A stretch of DNA of 64,000 bases from Pontibacter sp. G13. Its GTDB lineage: Bacteria; Bacteroidota; Bacteroidia; J057. The notes under the pieces are model-generated. The model ran no database searches, was not told the DNA's origin, and saw only the letters and a program-made list of their open reading frames with translations. Of the stretch, positions 1-7,394 are shown one piece after another. The stretch is taken from positions 7,440,001 to 7,504,000 of the forward strand of contig NZ_CP134696.1 of the NCBI RefSeq assembly GCF_031851795.1. Reading direction: 5' to 3'. A program made the position numbers and the translations under genes. The stretch's first letter is position 1. Each line of letters opens with the position of its first letter.

Positions 1-15
1 CCCTATCGCCAAACA

Positions 16-768
16 TTGTTGAAAACCGTGGGACGATTATTTTTTCATTTAGGACGATATGTCCTGTTGCTGGGCAGGATGTTTTCAAACATGGACAAGT
101 TCTCGATTTACTATCGACTGTTCGTGTCTGAGGTAGTTACGATGATCCAGGGAAGCTTGGTCATCGTCACCGTCATTTCCGTATTTATTGGAGCTGTTTC
201 GACTTTGCAGACCGCTTACCAATTGACTACCAGTTTGGTACCCAAGTCCATTATTGGAACCATTGTCTCTACCACTACCTTGTTGGAACTGTCCCCGACG
301 GTCTTGACTTTCATCTTGGCAGGACGAATAGGCTCCAAGATCGCCTCGGAAATCGGGACCATGCGAGTGACAGAGCAGATCGACGCACTTGAGGTGATGG
401 GAGTCAACTCTTCGGCATACTTGATTTTGCCCAAGCTAATTGCCGGCCTTTTGGCAGTACCTGTTTTGGTGACTGCATCGGCTTTTTTGGCACACGCAGG
501 GGGCTTGATTGCAGGTGATTTGACCGGTTCGGTGACCGTGACGGAATTTACCATGGGAGCGCAAACCTACTACGATCCTTATCAGGTGGTCGTGATGTAT
601 GTCAAGGCTTTTACCTTTGGATTCTTGATCACCTCAGTATCGGCCTATCAGGGATACTTCACACACGGAGGAGCCTTGGAAGTGGGAGCAAGCGCCACCA
701 AGGCGGTCGTTTACTCCTGCCTGTCCATTGTGACCTTTGATTACCTGATTGCACAGATCATGCTTTAG
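16..768 (+). CDS. MlaE-family ABC transporter permease
   Basis: Permease subunit of a Mla/Mce-type ABC transporter that moves phospholipid or other lipid between the membranes. The 250 residues match the usual MlaE length. Hydrophobic segments lie near residues 45-70, 90-110, 140-165 and 190-245, and the family-typical core 'LAGRIGSKIASEIGTMRVTEQIDALEVMGV' region (residues about 101-130) is intact. The TTG at 16 is the first in-frame start in the window, but the frame is open to base 1, so the true start may lie upstream. The partner ATPase and MCE protein are not downstream and would have to be elsewhere. A terminator follows at 796-830. Family assignment is confident; the cargo is unknown. 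Confidence 0.88.
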   Translation: MLKTVGRLFFHLGRYVLLLGRMFSNMDKFSIYYRLFVSEVVTMIQGSLVIVTVISVFIGAVSTLQTAYQLTTSLVPKSIIGTIVSTTTLLELSPTVLTFILAGRIGSKIASEIGTMRVTEQIDALEVMGVNSSAYLILPKLIAGLLAVPVLVTASAFLAHAGGLIAGDLTGSVTVTEFTMGAQTYYDPYQVVVMYVKAFTFGFLITSVSAYQGYFTHGGALEVGASATKAVVYSCLSIVTFDYLIAQIML

Positions 769-795
769 GCAAATCAATCACCACAGAAATACATG

Positions 796-830
796 AGGAG
801 CTGAACCCTGATGCGGTCAGCTCCTTTTCT
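796..830 (+). terminator. Terminator after the mlaE-like gene
   Basis: The arms AGGAGCTGA and TCAGCTCCT enclose a 12-base loop and are followed by TTTTCTTTT. It lies 28 bases after the permease stop, a standard intrinsic terminator layout. Confidence 0.8.
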
Positions 831-998
831 TTTGGAGCAACCGATGTCGGGGTACTTGGGCGATTTTCCCGATTGGGTGAATTAAGGTTGCAGGAGGACT
901 ATCAAGATAGAAAATTGGATTCAAGATCTCGCTTGGAATGATCGTTTTTCCGCGAAAAAAACAACCTTTTCCCCCAAATGCGATTTGAATCCTAAAAA

Positions 999-1448
999 AT
1001 GCCTCGACACTTCTTGTTATTTACCTCCCTTTGTGTGGGAATGAACCTATGCGTTTTGTCCCAGACGACCTCCAACAATGAGCAGCCGCTCTCCGAGTTT
1101 CAGTGGAAGAACCGAATCCTACTGGTCTTTTCCCCTAGCGACAGGGATGCTCGAATTCAACAGCAACATGATCAAATCATGGAAGATTGGGCTCCATACG
1201 CTGATAGAGATATGCGGGTCTTTGAGATTCTGCCTCACACGGTTCGGGAATTGCCTGAAGAGGTGGAGGAGCTAGGAGCGGCCGAATCTTTCAGGAGTCG
1301 CTATGCTGTTGCTCCGGATGAATTTAAGGTGATTTTGGTGGGTAAGGATGGCGGGGAGAAATTGTCCAGTACACGGCCAGTATCCAATTTGACTTTATTT
1401 GGCCTCATCGATCAAATGCCCATGCGCAAAATGGAAATGCGCGATTAA
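999..1448 (+). CDS. Secreted DUF4174 protein
   Basis: 149-residue protein with an N-terminal signal peptide (residues about 1-22, ending near VLSQ). The domain that follows begins with 'FQWKNRILLVFSPS', the hallmark opening of DUF4174, and ends with 'KVILVGKDGGEKL'. Both resemble edge strands of a thioredoxin-like fold, but no CxxC is present. The function of DUF4174 proteins is not known. The gene is the first of a close run with the VOC and HAD genes (gaps of 14 and 21 bases) and is probably co-transcribed with them. Confidence 0.75.
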   Translation: MPRHFLLFTSLCVGMNLCVLSQTTSNNEQPLSEFQWKNRILLVFSPSDRDARIQQQHDQIMEDWAPYADRDMRVFEILPHTVRELPEEVEELGAAESFRSRYAVAPDEFKVILVGKDGGEKLSSTRPVSNLTLFGLIDQMPMRKMEMRD

Positions 1449-1462
1449 CCTGAACTTGCCTT

Positions 1463-2092
1463 ATGAATCTCAATCTGATAGATCACCTCGTTTGGGCTGT
1501 TCCTGACCTCGATCAGGGGGTATCGCTCATACAGGAAAAATTGGGCATCATCCCAGTTCTTGGTGGGCAACACCCAGGAAGAGGGACCCGCAATGCGCTT
1601 TTTGCCATCGGGACTCGTCAATATTTTGAGATTATAGCACCTGACCCCGATCAAGCCAAACCAAGTGAGGGACGCTGGATGGCCATCGACCTGATCTCTG
1701 AACCTACGCTCACCAGATGGGCGGCCGCCACCAATGAGTTGAAGGAAAAGGAGGAGCAGGCGCATAAAGCTCAGATTCCGATAGGCCCTGTCAAACCAGG
1801 TAGCCGGAAGACTCCGGACGGTACTCTGCTTGAATGGGTATTGACGGTTCCCTCTATTGGGAAGAAAGTGGACCCATTCCCTTTTTGGATCGACTGGAGT
1901 GGGGCCCATCATCCTGCCGACCGTTTACCCCAAATGGTTTCGCTTCGGGAGTTCAAGGTGATTTCCCCTTATCATGAATTTCTCTCCCGGCAATTTCTGG
2001 CGCTTGGCATAGATATTCCGGTCGAGGATGGTTTTCGTCCGATGCTGTCTGTGAAATTGGAAGGCCCTAAGGGAGAGATTTGGCTTTCTTGA
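1463..2092 (+). CDS. VOC-superfamily protein (glyoxalase-like domain type 3)
   Basis: 209 residues. The start 'IDHLVWAVPDLDQGV' and the segment 'GTRQYFEIIAPDPDQ' are typical of the single-chain glyoxalase-like domain (Glyoxalase_3 type) of the vicinal-oxygen-chelate superfamily. His8 and the Glu of 'YFEII' are the expected first-half metal ligands. The substrate cannot be read from the sequence. It lies 14 bases after the DUF4174 gene and 21 bases before the HAD gene, so an operon is likely. Confidence 0.78.
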   Translation: MNLNLIDHLVWAVPDLDQGVSLIQEKLGIIPVLGGQHPGRGTRNALFAIGTRQYFEIIAPDPDQAKPSEGRWMAIDLISEPTLTRWAAATNELKEKEEQAHKAQIPIGPVKPGSRKTPDGTLLEWVLTVPSIGKKVDPFPFWIDWSGAHHPADRLPQMVSLREFKVISPYHEFLSRQFLALGIDIPVEDGFRPMLSVKLEGPKGEIWLS

Positions 2093-2113
2093 CCGTAACC
2101 GGAATATTGCAAA

Positions 2114-2842
2114 ATGGATAGACCCAAAATCAAGACTATCGCTTTCGATGCGGACGATACCCTGTGGGAAAATGAACCGCTGTTTGTGGATACCCAATCT
2201 AAGTGCGAGGAACTTATTCGAAGCTATGGAGACGCCGAGGACCTGCACGACAAGCTCTATGAAGTGGAAATGCGCAACCTCAGGCTGTTTGGCTATGGGG
2301 TGAAGGGCTTTACGCTGTCGATGATAGAAACGGCTATCGAAATGACACAGGGACGAATTACGGCTGACGACATTCACAAGATTGTCCAGCTAGGCAAGCA
2401 GATGTTGGACCATCCCATCGAATTGCTTCCTCATGTCCGAGAAACCCTCATCTCCCTCAAGCTGTCCTGCGAACTGATGATCATCACCAAAGGAGACCTG
2501 TTTGATCAGGAAAGCAAAATTGCGCGATCCGGATTGTCCGAGTGGTTTGATCGGGTGGAGATCGTTTCAGAAAAAGACCCAGAGACCTATTCCAAGGTCC
2601 TCAAACGTCATGGAATCACGCCCAGTTCTTTTCTGATGGTCGGGAATTCTCTCAAAAGCGACGTGCTTCCGATCTGCGAAATTGGCGGCCACGCCGTACA
2701 TGTTCCTTTCAGGACTACGTGGGTGCATGAGCAAATCCATTCAATTGACCATCCCGATGGTTATGGCGTAGTGGATGATTTGGGCGAATTGACGGGGTAT
2801 GTAGAAAATCACTTCGAACTTGTCCCCAATGGTCGGAATTGA
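2114..2842 (+). CDS. HAD-family hydrolase
   Basis: 242-residue haloacid-dehalogenase-type phosphatase. Motif I is 'FDADDTLWENE' (nucleophile Asp near residue 12, acid/base Asp two positions on). Motif II is 'MIITKGD', the Lys of motif III is within 'KDPETYSKVLKRHG', and motif IV is 'MVGNSLKSDVLP'. A four-helix cap lies between motifs I and II. It is a soluble cytoplasmic phosphatase or dehalogenase of unknown substrate, and the last gene of the run starting at 999. Confidence 0.88.
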   Translation: MDRPKIKTIAFDADDTLWENEPLFVDTQSKCEELIRSYGDAEDLHDKLYEVEMRNLRLFGYGVKGFTLSMIETAIEMTQGRITADDIHKIVQLGKQMLDHPIELLPHVRETLISLKLSCELMIITKGDLFDQESKIARSGLSEWFDRVEIVSEKDPETYSKVLKRHGITPSSFLMVGNSLKSDVLPICEIGGHAVHVPFRTTWVHEQIHSIDHPDGYGVVDDLGELTGYVENHFELVPNGRN

Positions 2843-3056
2843 TGATCCTCTTTTTGAAGGGAAGTTCAAGTCGATCTTTCGGCAGTTGCTGTGAGTGTAA
2901 AATGCAATTTCATGACATGATATTTAGGGGATAAATAAGGTTTTGTAATGCGATTTGTCTGGTAATTGGGAATAAGTGTCCGGCTTTTATATATTCGGAT
3001 ATTCGCAAAATAATGGCAAGCCCCGACCGCCGTTAGGGTTTGAAATGCAATCCGAT

Positions 3057-4175
3057 ATGAAGGTACTGGTGATTTCCAACTATCGCTCGACCCACAGTGT
3101 GCGTCCCGAGGCTGAGATGTTTATCGGGATGGCTCTTCAAGGCATACAGGTTACTATCATGACAGATGGGGATTGTGAATATGCCACCCGTTTTCGAGCA
3201 GTGGGAATTGAGGTGGTTGATTTCATGCCGAAGAAGAAGCTGGACCGGGCGGAAATTGCCTTTATCCGAAAGCATCTGAATGAGGGCGGCTTCGATGTCA
3301 TGCACTTGTTTAATAGTAAGGCAATCATAAACGGCATCCAAGCAGCCAAGGGACATCCGGTAAAAGTGGTCCTGTACCGAGGGTTTATCGGCCACGTCCA
3401 TCCTTGGGACCCTACTGCCTATTTCAAGTACCTGCACCCTCGTGTGGATCAGATCATTGGCAATTCAGAGGGAGTTGCCGAATCGCTTAGATCCAATATG
3501 TGGTGGGGCAAGGAAAAAGTCAGTAGAGTCTACAAGGGCCATCGTTTGGATTGGTACGCTTCCACTCAGCCTGCTTCTCGTGCAGAAATGGGCATCCCCG
3601 ATCATGCATTCCTGTCGGTTTGTACAGCAAATTATCGACCGATGAAGGGAATTTTGGAGCTGCTAGAAGCCATGGCGGCCATTCCCGAGGATTATCCTGT
3701 GCATTTGCTGCTAGTGGGCAAAGGCATGGACGCTCCGGTCATCGAACGAATGCTCAAGAATCATCCCCTCAAGGGTCGTATTCATCGTCTTGGATTTCGC
3801 CCAGACGTATTGGCCATTACGGCAGCATGCGATTTAGCCATTTGCCCTTCCACCAAAGCCGAGGGGATGGCCAAGACGGTCATCGAAGCCATGGCGCTGG
3901 GCGTACCTGTGTTGGCGACTGATATCCCCGGCAATCGTGAGCTGGTGATTCACAATGAATCGGGATGGGTGGTTCCTCCACGAGACCCCGTCGCGCTCGC
4001 TTCGGGTATCCGGTTGCTCTATGAAGATGTCGCCCTTCGTGAATCGCTCAAGACCGGCGGACCGGACCGGATTCAATCATTCTTGCATATTGACCAATCT
4101 GTGCAGGATACCTTGGACATTTACCAGAAACTTCTTCAGCCAAATTTTCGGAAGATTTCAAAAGGAGTGAAATGA
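3057..4175 (+). CDS. Glycosyltransferase family 4 protein
   Basis: Retaining GT-B glycosyltransferase, 372 residues from the ATG at 3057 (MKVLVIS). ATG 3045 and GTG 2976 are alternative in-frame starts, but the Rossmann strand of GT4 enzymes normally starts right at the N-terminus, so 3057 is preferred. The C-terminal donor domain carries 'LLLVGKGMD' and the EX7E element 'EGMAKTVIEAMALGVPVLAT', followed by 'PGNREL'. It probably transfers a sugar to a lipid or polysaccharide acceptor at the inner membrane face. It stands alone, without other polysaccharide genes nearby. Confidence 0.88.
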   Translation: MKVLVISNYRSTHSVRPEAEMFIGMALQGIQVTIMTDGDCEYATRFRAVGIEVVDFMPKKKLDRAEIAFIRKHLNEGGFDVMHLFNSKAIINGIQAAKGHPVKVVLYRGFIGHVHPWDPTAYFKYLHPRVDQIIGNSEGVAESLRSNMWWGKEKVSRVYKGHRLDWYASTQPASRAEMGIPDHAFLSVCTANYRPMKGILELLEAMAAIPEDYPVHLLLVGKGMDAPVIERMLKNHPLKGRIHRLGFRPDVLAITAACDLAICPSTKAEGMAKTVIEAMALGVPVLATDIPGNRELVIHNESGWVVPPRDPVALASGIRLLYEDVALRESLKTGGPDRIQSFLHIDQSVQDTLDIYQKLLQPNFRKISKGVK

Positions 4176-4229
4176 TTCTGGATTGGCATTTGAAGGGATC
4201 TTCCCGAAATTGAGGGATATCCTTCGAAT

Positions 4230-4814
4230 ATGGAAAGCCATTCTCTCAAGTCCTGCGTCTCTCAATTCGTCCGATTCCCAGAGACAGATTGGCAGGAGAT
4301 CGAGTCCCGTTTCAGGGCTGTTCATCTAGCCAAATCCGAATTCCTGATTCAAGCGGGTGCGCCTTGTCGAGTGATGGCCTTCATCGAGCGGGGATTTCTG
4401 CGCATGTACAATTTGGTGGATGGCAAAGAGATTACCCTATGGATCGGTCAGGGAGGCTCTTTCATTACTTCCCTCTCCAGTTTTGTCTTTGAAACGGAAA
4501 ACCATTGGACTATCCAGGCAGTGACGGACTGTGAGCTTCGGGTCATTTCCCGCGAAGACCACTTCAGGCTGTTGGACCAGTTCCCCAAGTGGTTGGCCTT
4601 CGACAACCATCTATTGGCCAGATCATTTGCTTTGCTAGAGCAGTCTATGTTTGCCCATCTTCACACCACGGCCCTTCAACGCCTGAATACCCTCATGGAT
4701 TCCCACCCCGGGATATTTCTTCACGTCCCCCATCAGCATATCGCCACGATGATCGGTGTCACTCCCGAAACCTTGAGTCGTCTTCGTAGGCAGCTCGCGC
4801 AGGGAACTTCTTGA
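4230..4814 (+). CDS. Crp/Fnr-family transcriptional regulator
   Basis: 194 residues. An N-terminal cyclic-nucleotide-binding-like beta roll covers residues about 25-115, followed by a dimer helix and a C-terminal winged helix with recognition segment 'HIATMIGVTPETLSRLRRQL'. The phosphate-binding cassette of true cAMP receptors (RxS) is not visible, which is usual for Bacteroidota members of this group, so the ligand is unknown. The small membrane-protein gene that follows may be its target or partner. Confidence 0.85.
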   Translation: MESHSLKSCVSQFVRFPETDWQEIESRFRAVHLAKSEFLIQAGAPCRVMAFIERGFLRMYNLVDGKEITLWIGQGGSFITSLSSFVFETENHWTIQAVTDCELRVISREDHFRLLDQFPKWLAFDNHLLARSFALLEQSMFAHLHTTALQRLNTLMDSHPGIFLHVPHQHIATMIGVTPETLSRLRRQLAQGTS

Positions 4815-4885
4815 CAAATGTCAAGAGAACTCCAGACTTGATCCGGAATCTTGTAGCATCGTTTAACTCCTCATTCATTTGTTCG

Positions 4886-5257
4886 ATGCGCATGTTATCC
4901 TTTTTTCTTCGTGCCAATGCGGCTTTTTCGATGACGACAGGCCTGATCTTGACGATTGCGCCGAGTATGACCGCCTCCTGGATGGGCGTTCAGGAAGCAA
5001 TTTGGTTCAGGGTTGTAGGAATAGGATTGTTGGCTTTTTCATTCCTTGTAGCCTGGCAGTCCAATGCTCAGATTCCCAGATGGGTCTCGGCCATTATCCA
5101 AATGGATTTCGCATGGGTCCTTGGCAGCCTGATGCTTGGTATATTCAATCCCTGGGGGTTCTCCGGGTTGGGGTTATGGACGATGGGGGGGACTGCTGTG
5201 ATCGTCCTGGGGTTTGGAATAGGCCAATGGCTTGGCTTCAAACGGGACTTGGGGTAG
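4886..5257 (+). CDS. Small four-helix membrane protein, unknown function
   Basis: 123 residues from ATG 4886. Four hydrophobic segments (about residues 8-28, 41-58, 70-88, 95-115) make it an integral inner-membrane protein. A TTG at 4811 would extend it by 25 polar residues and overlap the upstream stop by 4 bases; the ATG directly before the first helix is more likely. The fold recalls small DoxX-like proteins, but no diagnostic motif is present. It lies just downstream of the Crp/Fnr gene in the same direction and is probably co-transcribed or controlled by it. Confidence 0.65.
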   Translation: MRMLSFFLRANAAFSMTTGLILTIAPSMTASWMGVQEAIWFRVVGIGLLAFSFLVAWQSNAQIPRWVSAIIQMDFAWVLGSLMLGIFNPWGFSGLGLWTMGGTAVIVLGFGIGQWLGFKRDLG

Positions 5258-5848
5258 GACAAGATCGTGAGATGGGCGGGCAAGAGACCCTCAAGGTCCG
5301 CCCGCTTTCACATACAATGCCTCGAAGGTTGCATCGGTGAGTGAACTTTTCATCGATTTTGGTGGGGGAGATGTTAATTTCTATGGGGTTTGTGGAAGTC
5401 TATGTTTGCTTGGACGGATTCATTGAAATGGAAAAGGTCGAGATGAGTTGCGTGGCCTCTGAGACTAACGGTATTAGACGTAGTGGGTGCGCATTGGGCG
5501 TGATTTTTCCGTGATGCTGTTTCGAACAACCGTAGGTAATAATTCTTGTGAATTCAGAAAGAAAATTCTATCACCGTTAAAATCAAAGGTTGGATTGTGA
5601 AAGGCTGTTTATGAGGAGTGGGTAAATAGTTTAGTATTGAATGTTTCGGGAAGATTGAGCATGAATAATATTTCATCAATATGTCAAATTGTGGATAATT
5701 GATATGTGTTGAATTGTGCAAACTTAGTTACTGATCTCAGATTAATGCATTTACATTGAAAGTATGCGATAACTGGATTTTTGGAATGCTTTAAGAATGT
5801 TCAACAGATTCTCCCGTGCACGAGGGAGATGAAATACTGACCTATTAC
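5258..5848. other. Intergenic stretch, AT-rich, no gene seen
   Basis: About 590 bases without a credible reading frame. The right half is clearly AT-rich and probably holds the promoter and a long leader for the lipoprotein gene at 5849. A small inverted repeat (TCTCCC at 5810-5815, GGGAGA at 5824-5829) lies 20 bases before that ATG and could influence translation. Confidence 0.5.
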
Positions 5849-7384
5849 ATGCGACTCCCTATTACCTTTTACCTAGGAATGTTTCTCATTCTGGCGGCAT
5901 CTACACTTGTATCCTGCTCCCAGAATCCCCAAGACGTTGACGCTGTAGCTGTTTCCATTTCGCTAGACCAAGAGCGGCTGATTGAGCCCGGAAAAGTATT
6001 GAGCTCTAGTACTCAATCACTCAATAGGTATCATTCTAAACTCAGGGATCTGGAAACCCTTTCCTGCGCATTTGACCGGGAAACCCAAAAAATTCAGATT
6101 GGCCTCTCTGATCCTCAAACAGATGCCAGATTGGTGCTGCATGGTCTGGACGCCCGATTTCTGGTTCCAATTCTTCCTTATCACAATGAACAATCGCCTG
6201 ATGGATTCGATCTGGCCAATTTGATGTTGGCAGAATATGCACGAAATGGCATTGGACTGAGTTTTCAGGACCTAAACGATCGGTTTGGATATGCAGGCGC
6301 ATCGGATGGTCTTTTCGATGAGCAGGGGGAATTTATCTTTGGTGAAGATGGGCAGATCGCCCCGAATCCTGCTGTCAAACCCAAGCGTGTGGGAATCACC
6401 AATAATTGTCTCCAACCCGGCCTTTGGGAATTGGCTGCTAAGGATGCCGTGGGAGAAATGTATCATGGTTGGTTCAAACTCCCGCAGGAATTCTACTTGG
6501 ATATTATCAAGGATGTCAATGGAATTTCCATTTCAGATGAGGCATTGAACAAGGTATTGGAACATGGCTTTGGTGAAGGGGAAGTACCGCTTCATTTGGA
6601 ACGACTTCGGACCGTCAATGGATCATTCGAAGTTGGACCTGTTGCCCTCAACCGCTCCAAAGAACTGGGGAGCTATTCCTCCCAAGACTCCCGGAGAAAG
6701 GTCCAGCGGTCGTTTTTTCGGACCATGCGGGACGGGGCAGAACTCCCCGCTGATATTCTGGGGGATATGCAGGAAGGGGATCAGTTTGAGCTGACCGCTT
6801 TTGTGCCGCCCGGTGTTTACGATTCTTCTGAGCCCGTAAAAATCAATTTTGATCCCAATTGGGTGGAGGCTACCTGTTGGAATGTCTTACCCAAGACCTC
6901 CTATGGGCAAAATTCCGAAGACTACGGCCAGCAGGGCTATCTGGAACTTCATCTCGAATCAGGGGATGGCCTCCGGAAACTGGTCGTCGGGAATGTGCCG
7001 ATTTCCCTATTGGTGCCCCAGGAAGACTACCGTATTCCCGCTTTTGGCGTAGGTGTTTTTGCCCCTTCGGAATTGATCGAACGGCGATACTTACGGGTGG
7101 AACAAGGCCCGCCTCCTCATTTCGCCTATTTGGCTTCCAAGGCGGATGGCAACTGGTTTATGGTCAATAATCATGATGTCGGGTACGAACAGGTCATTCT
7201 CCGGCCTTTTCAAAAATCAGGACAATGGTTCCTGCGTCTGACGTTGGTTTCCTATGAACGGATCGTCGATCTCCTCGAGTTGGAAATCCAATTGTCCGAA
7301 GAGCTCGGAAATCGGCTTCAGAAAGCCGCTGCTACCTATTCTCCCCCTATTTACGAAGTCTACACTGATACCAACATTCTGTAA
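5849..7384 (+). CDS. Large lipoprotein of unknown function paired with a CRTAC1 protein
   Basis: 511 residues from ATG 5849. The start is chosen because it directly precedes a lipoprotein signal (hydrophobic stretch, then 'LVSC'); an upstream in-frame GTG at 5816 would add 11 polar residues. The mature protein begins at Cys of 'SCSQNPQDV'. No enzymatic motif is recognised; the C-terminal half looks beta-rich. The stop is only 10 bases from the CRTAC1-family gene, so the two are very likely translated from one mRNA and act together at the cell surface or periplasm. The family is not recognised. Confidence 0.65.
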   Translation: MRLPITFYLGMFLILAASTLVSCSQNPQDVDAVAVSISLDQERLIEPGKVLSSSTQSLNRYHSKLRDLETLSCAFDRETQKIQIGLSDPQTDARLVLHGLDARFLVPILPYHNEQSPDGFDLANLMLAEYARNGIGLSFQDLNDRFGYAGASDGLFDEQGEFIFGEDGQIAPNPAVKPKRVGITNNCLQPGLWELAAKDAVGEMYHGWFKLPQEFYLDIIKDVNGISISDEALNKVLEHGFGEGEVPLHLERLRTVNGSFEVGPVALNRSKELGSYSSQDSRRKVQRSFFRTMRDGAELPADILGDMQEGDQFELTAFVPPGVYDSSEPVKINFDPNWVEATCWNVLPKTSYGQNSEDYGQQGYLELHLESGDGLRKLVVGNVPISLLVPQEDYRIPAFGVGVFAPSELIERRYLRVEQGPPPHFAYLASKADGNWFMVNNHDVGYEQVILRPFQKSGQWFLRLTLVSYERIVDLLELEIQLSEELGNRLQKAAATYSPPIYEVYTDTNIL

Positions 7385-7394
7385 CCCATAAGAT

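Noticed and set aside
4811-4885. TTG start giving a 4-base overlap with the Crp/Fnr stop
   Set aside because: The added 25 residues are polar and precede the first membrane helix awkwardly; ATG 4886 fits a membrane protein better.
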